Shown here piece after piece: positions 46,593 to 54,357 of a stretch of 64,000 nt of DNA (positions are counted from its first letter, which is position 1; every line of letters begins with the position of its first letter). The stretch spans positions 124,001 to 188,000 of the forward strand of contig JBARMB010000107.1 of assembly GCA_049802235.1 (NCBI GenBank). Direction: 5' to 3'. Made by a program: the position numbers and the translations under genes. The notes beneath the pieces were generated by a model, which was not told the DNA's origin, did no database searches, and saw only the letters and a list, made by a program, of their open reading frames with translations. The DNA comes from VBDM01 sp049802235 (GTDB taxonomy: Bacteria > Pseudomonadota > Gammaproteobacteria > Burkholderiales > SG8-39).

Positions 46593-47201
46593 TTGGCCAT
46601 CCGCATCCGCAGTCGTTTCCACAAGGGGCGCGAGCGCTCGATGCCCGAGCTCGCCAGCGTCATCGCGATCCTCGGCTGGAAGCTGTCGCAGGATGCGATC
46701 CGGCGAATGCGCACAGCGCAATTCGACATCGACATAGGCAGCCAGTATTTCGATTTCGTCTGCGAGTATCTTGCGTTCACCCTGCATGCAGCGGACCGCA
46801 TTGCCCATCGCCGCCTCGATGCCGACAGCCGCATCGCGTTCGCCACCGCCCTCGCCCTCAGGCTCGCGGACATCGTCGAGGACAATCGCGAGATGCTGCT
46901 CGGCGAAAACGAGCCCGGACAATGCCGCAGCCATTTCATCGATCTTGCCAACCAGCGCGGGGCGGACTACGCAGAGTTCGGTTACGATGAACGCGACGGG
47001 CCCGATTTCGGTTTTCGCCGCTACTTCGGCAGCCGGCTGCTGGAGATCTTTCTCGAAAAGGATCAGACGTGGGTGGTCGATCAGGTGATGGAAATCGAGG
47101 TGCCGGAGGCGGTGCAGGCGTTCGAGCGCACGCTGGCGGGGTTGTTTGCGCCGCCAAGTGAGCCGCCACGGCGTGAGCGCGGGGGACTGGTCGGCGAATG
47201 A
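46593..47201 (+). CDS. Unrecognised protein of the accessory sulfur cluster
   Basis: About 202 residues from a TTG at 46593 (GAAGGA upstream); the ATG at 46641 is another option. I do not recognise the family. It is soluble and helical, with RIRSRFHKGRERSMPEL near the start, WKLSQDAIRRMRTAQFDID, then FVCEYLAFTLHAADRIAHRR and DVVEDNREMLLGEN-like helical segments (here LADIVEDNREML). FGFRRYFGSRLLEIF follows. It overlaps the dioxygenase gene by 4 bp (ATGA), so it belongs to that operon. Confidence 0.72.
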   Translation: MAIRIRSRFHKGRERSMPELASVIAILGWKLSQDAIRRMRTAQFDIDIGSQYFDFVCEYLAFTLHAADRIAHRRLDADSRIAFATALALRLADIVEDNREMLLGENEPGQCRSHFIDLANQRGADYAEFGYDERDGPDFGFRRYFGSRLLEIFLEKDQTWVVDQVMEIEVPEAVQAFERTLAGLFAPPSEPPRRERGGLVGE

Positions 47202-48097
47202 GCGGTGCGTTCGACATCGGTGACGCGAATGCTTACGCCGCCTGGCGCGAGCGGAAACTTGCGTACTATCCGAAATCGGTCTCCGAGCTTGTCGTCGAGG
47301 TAGGCGACCCGCGCTCGCTGAGCACTGCGGAAAGACAGGCCATCCTGGATCGCTGTCGCCGCGCCAATATGGCAATTTACGCGAGCGGCTGCGGCAGCGA
47401 CCCGGACAAAGAAATCCCGCGCCGGTTGGGCCGGCAGCTTGGGCTCGAGCATCTCGATCCCAACTACCTGGCCGACGACGACGGCATCTCGCCGCTCACC
47501 GTCGCCGGCACGGGCGGGCGCGGCGAATACATTCCATACACCAGCCGCGGCATCAACTGGCACACCGACGGCTACTACAATCGGCCCGAGCGCCGGGTTC
47601 GCGCCTTCGTCCTGCACTGCGTGCAGAGTGCGCTGGAAGGCGGGGAGAATCTGCTGCTCGACCACGAGATCGCCTATCTGCTGCTGCGCGACGGCAACCC
47701 GGAGCACGTGCGCGCACTGCAGGAAGCCGACGCCCTGACGATCCCCCCGAGAGTGGAATCCGGACGCATCGAGCGCCCGGCGCAGTCCGGTGCGGTCTTT
47801 TCGGTCGATTCGGACGGTTGCCTGCACATGCGCTACACCGCCCGAACCGTCAGCATTTCGTGGAAGGACAGCGCCGCCATGCGTGACGCGGTGGCGGCGC
47901 TCGAGCGCCTGCTCGCCGGGAGCTCATCCTACGTGTTCCGCGCCCGGCTCGAGCCCGGCATGGGACTGGTCTGCAACAATATCCTTCACAATCGCTCGGC
48001 TTTCAGCGATTCGCCTGACCGACGGCGCCTGATCTACCGCGCGCGCTATTATGAACGCGTCACCGGTACGGAAGACGCCGGTGCGGATCCCGGCTGA
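47198..48097 (+). CDS. TauD/TfdA-like Fe(II)/2-oxoglutarate dioxygenase
   Basis: 299 residues. The iron-binding HxD is in NWHTDGYYN (H122, D124), and the distal His is near residue 264 in VCNNILHNRSAF. An Arg cluster about 11-17 residues later (DRRRLIYRARY) is placed to bind 2-oxoglutarate. It overlaps the preceding unknown gene by 4 bp. TauD homologues release sulfite from sulfonates, but the substrate here is unknown; the cluster suggests a sulfur- or RNA/protein-modifying role. Confidence 0.85.
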   Translation: MSGAFDIGDANAYAAWRERKLAYYPKSVSELVVEVGDPRSLSTAERQAILDRCRRANMAIYASGCGSDPDKEIPRRLGRQLGLEHLDPNYLADDDGISPLTVAGTGGRGEYIPYTSRGINWHTDGYYNRPERRVRAFVLHCVQSALEGGENLLLDHEIAYLLLRDGNPEHVRALQEADALTIPPRVESGRIERPAQSGAVFSVDSDGCLHMRYTARTVSISWKDSAAMRDAVAALERLLAGSSSYVFRARLEPGMGLVCNNILHNRSAFSDSPDRRRLIYRARYYERVTGTEDAGADPG

Positions 48098-48098
48098 C

Positions 48099-49148
48099 AT
48101 GCGCAACCTGAACCGGCTGGTCGACTCGGTGCAGCGCAACTGCCACGTTGCAGATGCGCGCCATGCGCGTGACACCTCGCTGTGCATCTATCTGCTGCAG
48201 ATGCGCGAGTACTACCGCTGGGAAAATGATTTGCCCCTCGAGGAGCAGCCGCGCCGGAACGAGCTGGGGACATGGCTCACCGAGCGCGAGGCCCTGTGGT
48301 CGGGCATGGAGGATGCGCCGTTCGACGCCATATCCGTCAACGGGCACCCCCTCGATCCATTCGATGCCGAGGGCATCAACACCCGGCTGGCCCCGGAGGG
48401 GCTTGTTTATGGCGGCGGTATCGGTCGCTTCCATCGTCCGCATTTTTTCCTCGCCCGGCTCGAGCGCATGGAACGACGCGACGGACTGCGGGTGCTGGTC
48501 GCCGGCTGCGAATATGCGCGCGACCTGTCCGCGCCGCCCGCCGTCCTCCACAACGACACCGTCTATCTGCGGACAGAGTCGGTGAGGCGCTGGTTGTGGG
48601 ACAAGGTCGAATTGTGGCGCATGAAGAAAACCGACGGCGCACTCGCTTCCGCGCTGACATGCTACGGCTTTGGCGACAATGCCGCGCAAGCGCTCGAGCG
48701 CATGGTGGAGGCCGAGACCGAGGCCATCATCCTGCACGAACTCGGCGAGAGCCAGGCCGAGCTGCTGCTCGGCACGCCCTGGTGCGACATGCTTGGGACG
48801 CTGTCGAGCAAGCGGGCGGAACTGGTCGCGCGCGCGGTGCGCGACAACCTTGCCGACTGCGCGTCGACATTACCGGCACTTTTCGCCGCGGGTGCGGACG
48901 CCTCGATCCATTTCTACTTCGCGAACTTCGACGGCATGAGAAAGGCGCTGTTTCCGAAGCTCGACCGGGCGTATCGCCGCTGGCGGGACGGCGGCGAGCT
49001 CGCCGAGTTCGCCGACACCGTGCGTTCCGGCCGGGCTCACTGGGAAGAGGCAGCGCGCCGCCTGCTCGATATCGGCAAACTCGCCGGCGGGGATGCCGGC
49101 AGCCTCGACAAAAACATCGAGCGGGAAGAGCCGGTGCTGGCCCTTTGA
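48099..49148 (+). CDS. Sfum_1244-type conserved protein
   Basis: 349 residues from the ATG at 48099, 1 bp past the dioxygenase stop; an ATG at 48051 would overlap it by 47 bp. It starts MRNLNRLVDSVQRNCHVAD and has CIYLLQMREYYRWEND, ELGTWLTEREALWSGME and a HELGE motif. The name follows the family title as I recall it; no biochemical function is known to me. Soluble and mostly helical. HELGE resembles a metal-binding HExxE motif only loosely. Confidence 0.78.
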   Translation: MRNLNRLVDSVQRNCHVADARHARDTSLCIYLLQMREYYRWENDLPLEEQPRRNELGTWLTEREALWSGMEDAPFDAISVNGHPLDPFDAEGINTRLAPEGLVYGGGIGRFHRPHFFLARLERMERRDGLRVLVAGCEYARDLSAPPAVLHNDTVYLRTESVRRWLWDKVELWRMKKTDGALASALTCYGFGDNAAQALERMVEAETEAIILHELGESQAELLLGTPWCDMLGTLSSKRAELVARAVRDNLADCASTLPALFAAGADASIHFYFANFDGMRKALFPKLDRAYRRWRDGGELAEFADTVRSGRAHWEEAARRLLDIGKLAGGDAGSLDKNIEREEPVLAL

Positions 49149-49181
49149 TCGCCCAGGGAAGCCCCGGTCCCGGACCATCCC

Positions 49182-50639
49182 ATGGCGCAGCTTCTCACCC
49201 TGTCGCGCGCGGCTCGGCTGATGGGAATGACCCGCGGAGTCCTGCAAAAAAGAATCCGGGACGGGGATCTCCCGTCGCACGACGGCATGGTTTCGACGGA
49301 AGATCTGCTGATCGCGTTCCCCGGGGCGCACCTGGCGGACGATGCAATATTCGAGCGCATCACTCGCATCAAGGAGGAGGCATTCGGCAGACGCGTGCGC
49401 GAGCGCGTGCTCCCCGAGCGGGAGATCCTCGCCGAGCGCCTGTACGAGCAGAGTCTCGAGCTCGCCGACGTCCGCTCCCATCTGCAGCGTTATCACAGCC
49501 TCGTGGTGGCGCTGCAGACCCGTCTTCGCGAAGTGCACACTGCCCCGTTGGGCACTGCGGAGCGGGCGATCGAGGAGCTCGATTCCTGGATCGAGAACGA
49601 ACTGCGACGAATCCTCGCGGAAACCACGGTGCCGGACTCGCTCGCGCTCATGGATGATATGCTGAAACTCGTGTCCGCCCACGTCATCGTCCAGCCCAGC
49701 CGACGGGACTTTTTTGTCGAGGGCGCGGAAACCATCCTCGAAGCCGCATTGCGCGCCGGCCTGTCCCTGAATTACGGTTGCAGCGTCGGCAATTGCGGTT
49801 TGTGCAAGGCGCGCGTCGTTTCGGGACAGGTCAAGAAAGTGCGCCATCACGACTACGTTCTGTCCGAAGCCGAGCGCCTGCAGGGCCACGCGCTGATGTG
49901 TTGTCACACGGCGGTGAGCGATGTGGTGATCGAGGCGCTGGAGGCCGCCGCGCCGGGCGATATTCCGCAGCAGCAAATCACCGCCCGGGTGAAGTCCGTG
50001 ACGCCGCTGTCCGAGGACGTATGCCTGCTGCATCTGCAGACCCCGCGAACCTCCCGCCTGCGCTTTCTGGCCGGCCAGGGCGTCACCCTGGGCCTCGCCG
50101 GCGCGGGGGAGTCCGAACTCTATATCGCAAGCTGTCCCTGCGATGACCGCAACGTCCAGTTTCATGTCGTGCGCGATGCGCAAAGCGCATTTGCCGAGCG
50201 CGTGTTCGCCGGCCTCGACGCGGGCGAGAATGTGACCATCTGGGGTCCCTGGGGCGACCTCGTGCTGCGCGAGGATTCGCTGCGTTCGCTGGTATTCGTT
50301 GCGGGCGACGAGGGCTTTGCACCGCTGAAAAGCCTGATCGAGCATGCAATGGCACTCGACACCGCCGAGGCGTTGCGGATCTACTGGCACGCCAGCCGGC
50401 CCGGCGGCCATTATCTCGCCAACCTCTGTCGCGCCTGGTCCGAGGCGTTTGACAACGTCCGCTACGCCGCCCTGGCCGGCGATGTCGGCGAGTTCGCTCA
50501 ACGCATCATGGCGGAGTGCGCCGAGCTGAAGGATTGCGATGTTTATCTCGCCGGGTCGCAGCCGTTCGTCGATCAGGTCGGCGAGCGGCTGCGCGCCGGC
50601 AGCCTGCCTGCCAGGCGGATTGCGGCCATCGCCGTCTGA
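49182..50639 (+). CDS. Ferredoxin-reductase fusion: HTH-like N-terminus, 2Fe-2S and FNR domains
   Basis: 485 residues. Residues 1-50 look like a MerR-type helix-turn-helix (LSRAARLMGMTRGVLQKRI); 60-165 are helical. A plant-type [2Fe-2S] domain follows with C200, C205, C208 (CSVGNCGLC) and C240/C241. An FNR-like FAD domain (about 260-355) and an NAD domain (LVFVAGDEGFAPLKS) end the protein. The usual FAD motif RxYS reads ELYI, so flavin binding may be altered. Last gene of the accessory run. Confidence 0.85.
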   Translation: MAQLLTLSRAARLMGMTRGVLQKRIRDGDLPSHDGMVSTEDLLIAFPGAHLADDAIFERITRIKEEAFGRRVRERVLPEREILAERLYEQSLELADVRSHLQRYHSLVVALQTRLREVHTAPLGTAERAIEELDSWIENELRRILAETTVPDSLALMDDMLKLVSAHVIVQPSRRDFFVEGAETILEAALRAGLSLNYGCSVGNCGLCKARVVSGQVKKVRHHDYVLSEAERLQGHALMCCHTAVSDVVIEALEAAAPGDIPQQQITARVKSVTPLSEDVCLLHLQTPRTSRLRFLAGQGVTLGLAGAGESELYIASCPCDDRNVQFHVVRDAQSAFAERVFAGLDAGENVTIWGPWGDLVLREDSLRSLVFVAGDEGFAPLKSLIEHAMALDTAEALRIYWHASRPGGHYLANLCRAWSEAFDNVRYAALAGDVGEFAQRIMAECAELKDCDVYLAGSQPFVDQVGERLRAGSLPARRIAAIAV

Positions 50640-50693
50640 CGGTCTCGCTTCCGCGGCAAGCGCATTTGCAACGCGCACGTGTTCAGGGCTATT

Positions 50694-51686
50694 TCATTCC
50701 GCGCGTGCAGCGCGCCTCAGGCGGTCATTGACCCCGGACCATTCGCCGCCTTCGGGCGGGGCCTCGACCAATATCACCGCGCAGCCCGAGCCGTCGAGTA
50801 TGCGCAGGTTCGCGTACAGGTCATGCGCGTAACGTCCCGGCTCCGGCGGCGCGGCGATCCACAGCAGGCTCGCATCGCCCGCCGGCTGCGCGCGGAATGC
50901 GAGCACGCTGCGACGCAGGTTCGCTTCGCTCCGCAGCACCTTATTCCAATCCTCCGCGCCGACGAGCAGCAGCGGTTGCCGCGGCGCGTAGTGCGACTCG
51001 AGCGCGCCCGGTGAGCGCGGCGCCTGCGCGTCGCGGCGCTCGGGCATGACGCCGATTACTGCAGCAATTTCTTCTGCGCTGATTCGCCCCGGCCGCAGCA
51101 GCACCGGCCGCCCGCGCGAGAGATCAAGGATCGTCGATTCGATGCCGACCTCGCAAGGGCCGCCGTCGAGCACCAGGTCGACCTCGTCGCCCAAGTCGTC
51201 ATGCACGTGCTCTGCGGTCGTCGGGCTGATGCGTCCGAACTTGTTGGCCGAGGGCGCGGCCACGCCGACCCGGCGCCGTCCATCGTCCTCGCCGCCGAAT
51301 GCGCGCAGCAGCTCGAGCGCAACGGGATGTCCGGGAATACGCAGGCCGATGGTGTCCTGGCCGCCGGTGAGGTAATCGCCCACGCCCGGCGCGCGCTTCA
51401 GCAGCAGCGTGAGCGGCCCCGGCCAGAAATGTGCCGCGAGTTTCCTTGCGCTTTCGGGAACCTCGCGCGCCCAGCGCGACAGTTGCGCGACGTCGCCGAT
51501 ATGAACGATGACCGGGTGGTTCGGAGGCCGGCCCTTCACGGCGTAGATGCGCGCGACCGCCGCCGGGTTCGATGCGTCGGCGCCGAGGCCGTAGACGGTT
51601 TCGGTGGGGAACGCGACCAACCCACCGCGCTTGAGCACGGCGGCAGCGTCGCCGATCGAAGGCGGAGTTCGGGGAACGGGTCGCAT
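50694..51686 (-). CDS. Threonylcarbamoyl-AMP synthase, Sua5 type
   Basis: 330 residues. The YrdC domain shows KRGGLVAFPTETVYGLGADAS and KGRPPNHPVIVHI. A C-terminal Sua5 domain of ~120 residues follows the linker after GRISAEEIAAVIGV. It makes threonylcarbamoyl-AMP for the t6A37 modification of ANN-decoding tRNAs. It is preceded on its strand by purE (48 bp). Confidence 0.94.
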   Translation of the reverse strand: MRPVPRTPPSIGDAAAVLKRGGLVAFPTETVYGLGADASNPAAVARIYAVKGRPPNHPVIVHIGDVAQLSRWAREVPESARKLAAHFWPGPLTLLLKRAPGVGDYLTGGQDTIGLRIPGHPVALELLRAFGGEDDGRRRVGVAAPSANKFGRISPTTAEHVHDDLGDEVDLVLDGGPCEVGIESTILDLSRGRPVLLRPGRISAEEIAAVIGVMPERRDAQAPRSPGALESHYAPRQPLLLVGAEDWNKVLRSEANLRRSVLAFRAQPAGDASLLWIAAPPEPGRYAHDLYANLRILDGSGCAVILVEAPPEGGEWSGVNDRLRRAARAE

Positions 51687-51734
51687 ACGGCGGGGCGGGT
51701 CGCGCCCGCCGATATTTTGCTTGCCGACGCAGCG

Positions 51735-52229
51735 TCAACCCGGCAGCTTGGCGTTCTTGATCGCTTCGGCCTGGCCGCGGCGGAAGGCTGCGAGCTTCTT
51801 TGCCAGTTTCGCGTCTTCGAGGGCGAGCATGGCGACGGCGAACAGGCCGGCATTGGCGGCGCCCGCTTCGCCGATCGCAAAGGTGGCAACCGGAACGCCT
51901 TTGGGCATCTGCACGACCGACAGGAGGGAGTCGAGGCCTTTCAGGTATTTCGAAGGCATCGGAACGCCGAGCACCGGCAGCGTGGTCTTCGCCGCGATCA
52001 CGCCGGCGAGGTGAGCGGCGCCGCCGGCCCCGGCGATGAAGCATTTCACGCCTTTCGCGCCCAGGCGTTCGACCCATTCGACGAGCGCATCCGGCGAGCG
52101 GTGCGCCGACAGCACTTTGGCTGCGTAAGGCACCGAGAAATCGGCGAGCTGCTTCGCCGCTTCGTGCATGACATCCCAGTCGCTTGCGCTTCCCATGACG
52201 ATGCCGACGAGCGGCGCGCGGCTGGCCAT
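51735..52229 (-). CDS. purE: PurE, N5-carboxyaminoimidazole ribonucleotide mutase
   Basis: 164 residues. The start at 52229 is chosen because GGAGG lies at proper spacing; an ATG 6 bp upstream is too close to it. MGSASDWDVM and LSAHRSPD are the conserved substrate-binding motifs, and AGGAAHLAGVIAAKT follows. It catalyses a purine-synthesis step just before PurC, whose gene ends 2 bp upstream. Confidence 0.97.
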   Translation of the reverse strand: MASRAPLVGIVMGSASDWDVMHEAAKQLADFSVPYAAKVLSAHRSPDALVEWVERLGAKGVKCFIAGAGGAAHLAGVIAAKTTLPVLGVPMPSKYLKGLDSLLSVVQMPKGVPVATFAIGEAGAANAGLFAVAMLALEDAKLAKKLAAFRRGQAEAIKNAKLPG

Positions 52230-52231
52230 TT

Positions 52232-53131
52232 TCATCCTCCCAGTTTCTGTCCTGTCAGACGATACAGCGCCTCCCGATATTTTTCCGAAGTTTTGGCGAT
52301 CACTTCCGCCGGCAGCCGCGGCGCGGGCGGCGTCTTGTTCCAGTCGAGCGTCTCGAGGTAATCGCGCACGTACTGCTTGTCGAAGGAAGGCGGGCTGGTG
52401 CCGGGCCGGTACTGGTCCGCGGGCCAGAAGCGCGAGGAGTCCGCGGTGAGCGCCTCGTCGATCAGAACAAGCTCCCCCTTGTCGTTCGTGCCGAATTCGA
52501 ACTTGGTGTCGGCGATGATGATGCCGCGCTCGCGCGCGTAGTCGGCGGCCTCGCGATACAGCCGGATGCTCACGTCGCGCACTCTGGCGGCAAGCGCCTT
52601 CCCGATCAGCTTCTCCACCTGTTCGAACGCAATGTTCTCGTCGTGCGTGCCGGCCTCGGCCTTGGTCGCGGGCGTGAATATCACGTCCGGCAGCTTGTCT
52701 GCCTGCTTGAGGCCGGCCGGCAGACGGATGCCGCAAACGGTACCTGTCTTCTGATAGTCCTTCCAGCCCGAGCCGATGAGATAGCCGCGCACCACGGCCT
52801 CGATCGGCAGCGGCTTCAATTTTCTTACCACGACCGCACGGCCTTTCACCTGCGCCGCTTCGTCGCCGCCCGCGACCACCGATTCCGCCGCGGCGCCGTT
52901 CAGGTGATTCGGAACGATATGCGCGAGTTTCCTGAACCAGAAATTGGACATCTCGTTCAGCACCCGGCCCTTGTCCGGAATCGGGTCGGGCAGGATCACG
53001 TCGAATGCCGACAGCCGGTCGCTGGTGACGATCAGCAGGCGGTCGCCGCCCATGGCATACATGTCACGGACCTTGCCCCGCCCGAGCAACGGCAGGCTCT
53101 TGAGATTGGATTCGTACAGCGGTGCAGCCAT
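52232..53131 (-). CDS. purC: PurC, SAICAR synthetase
   Basis: 299 residues, in the longer bacterial/yeast-like size class. GRGKVRDMYAMG and VIVTSDRLSAFDV-like sequence (here LLIVTSDRLSAFDVI) mark the ATP-binding N-terminus. VRGYLIGSGWKDYQKTG and TKFEFG also match the family. It joins Asp to CAIR in purine synthesis. It is upstream of purE. Confidence 0.96.
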   Translation of the reverse strand: MAAPLYESNLKSLPLLGRGKVRDMYAMGGDRLLIVTSDRLSAFDVILPDPIPDKGRVLNEMSNFWFRKLAHIVPNHLNGAAAESVVAGGDEAAQVKGRAVVVRKLKPLPIEAVVRGYLIGSGWKDYQKTGTVCGIRLPAGLKQADKLPDVIFTPATKAEAGTHDENIAFEQVEKLIGKALAARVRDVSIRLYREAADYARERGIIIADTKFEFGTNDKGELVLIDEALTADSSRFWPADQYRPGTSPPSFDKQYVRDYLETLDWNKTPPAPRLPAEVIAKTSEKYREALYRLTGQKLGG

Positions 53132-53139
53132 GCTCTTTG

Positions 53140-54165
53140 TTACGCCGCCTGCTTTTCCAGATCCGGGCGGTACTTGCCCTGGCTCGCGAGGCCATTCATT
53201 CGCGCGCGGTGGTAAAACGCCTTCTGCGCCGCGGCGACGTTGCCGGCTGAGCCGCGCCAGGTCTTGAGTGCCGGATTCTGCAGCGCGCGGCTGTAGGAAA
53301 ACGTGAGCTGCCAGGGCAGGTGCGGCATTCCCGCCATCTCGTTCAGGTGCGCGGTCGCATCCAAGTCGCTCTGGCCGCCGGAAAGAAACACGATTCCGGG
53401 GAGCGCCGCCGGCACGGTGCGCTTCAGGCAGCGCAGGGTTTCCTCGGCCACCTGTTCCACGCCGGCCTGCTTCGGGCAATCCTTGCCCGAAACGACCATC
53501 GATGCCTTCAGGATGGTGTGCTCGAGCGAAACGTTGTGGGCGCGCATCGCGGCGAACAGCGCGGAAAGCGTCGCCTCGCTCGCCTCGAAACAGCGCTCGA
53601 TGGTGTGGTCGCCGTCGAGCAAAACCTCGGGCTCGACGATGGGCACGATCGACGCTTCCTGGCACAGCGCCGAATACCGCGCCAGCGCATGCGCGTTGGC
53701 GTAGAGGCAGGCATGGCTCGGGATGCCGTTGCCGATGGTGATCACCGCGCGCCACTTGGCGAAGCGCGCGCCGAGCTTGAAGTATTCGGCCAGCCGCCCG
53801 CGCAGGCCGTCCAGGCCCTCGGTGATCTTCTCCCCGGGGCATAGGGCGAGGTCATGCGTACCCTTGTCCACCTTGATGCCGGGAATGACGCCCTTTTTCT
53901 CCAGGTATTTCGGGAACGGCTCGTTGCCGGCCACCGTGCCTTGGCGAATGGTCTCGTCGAACAGGATCACCCCGCTCACGAACTCCTCCATCCCCTTGGT
54001 GGTGAACAGCAGATCGCGGTAGGCGCGGCGATTGGCTTCGGTGCAATCGGCGCCGACCGACTTGAAGCGCTTCTCGCAGGTGCCGCTGGATTCGTCGGCG
54101 GCGAGCAGCCCTTTGCCCTTGGCGACCATGGCTGCGGCGGTCTTGGAAAGCAGGTTCTTGTCCAT
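53140..54165 (-). CDS. Class I fructose-bisphosphate aldolase
   Basis: 341 residues from the ATG at 54165. GLLAADESSGTCEKRFKSVG and the Schiff-base Lys in EHTILKASMVVSG are typical of class I aldolases, more often eukaryotic but known in proteobacteria. VIPGIKVDKGT is also conserved. It acts in glycolysis and the Calvin cycle. It sits between pyk and purC on the same strand. Confidence 0.95.
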   Translation of the reverse strand: MDKNLLSKTAAAMVAKGKGLLAADESSGTCEKRFKSVGADCTEANRRAYRDLLFTTKGMEEFVSGVILFDETIRQGTVAGNEPFPKYLEKKGVIPGIKVDKGTHDLALCPGEKITEGLDGLRGRLAEYFKLGARFAKWRAVITIGNGIPSHACLYANAHALARYSALCQEASIVPIVEPEVLLDGDHTIERCFEASEATLSALFAAMRAHNVSLEHTILKASMVVSGKDCPKQAGVEQVAEETLRCLKRTVPAALPGIVFLSGGQSDLDATAHLNEMAGMPHLPWQLTFSYSRALQNPALKTWRGSAGNVAAAQKAFYHRARMNGLASQGKYRPDLEKQAA

Positions 54166-54249
54166 GGGATTGGAATCTCCGGTTGATTTCAGAAACAGGG
54201 CGATAAACCGCAATTTTACTCCGCGGGGCGGGACTGATGCTACGTCGGG

Positions 54250-54357
54250 TCAACCCCGGCGGCGTTCGCCGGGGGCAATTTTGGCCTCGGCCGCTTCGCT
54301 TAACCCGCTTCGCGCGTTAGCCTCGTCCAGATTGCTCAACCCCGGCGGCGTTCGCCG
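54250..54357. repeat. 22-bp direct repeat duplicating the pyk 3' end
   Basis: TCAACCCCGGCGGCGTTCGCCG occurs at 54336-54357 (the last codons and stop of pyk) and again at 54250-54271. Each copy contains CGGCG/CGCCG and can fold. Confidence 0.85.

Noticed and set aside
43663..50693. CRISPR array associated with the Cas6-like gene
   Set aside because: No regularly spaced direct repeats were seen anywhere near it or elsewhere in the window.
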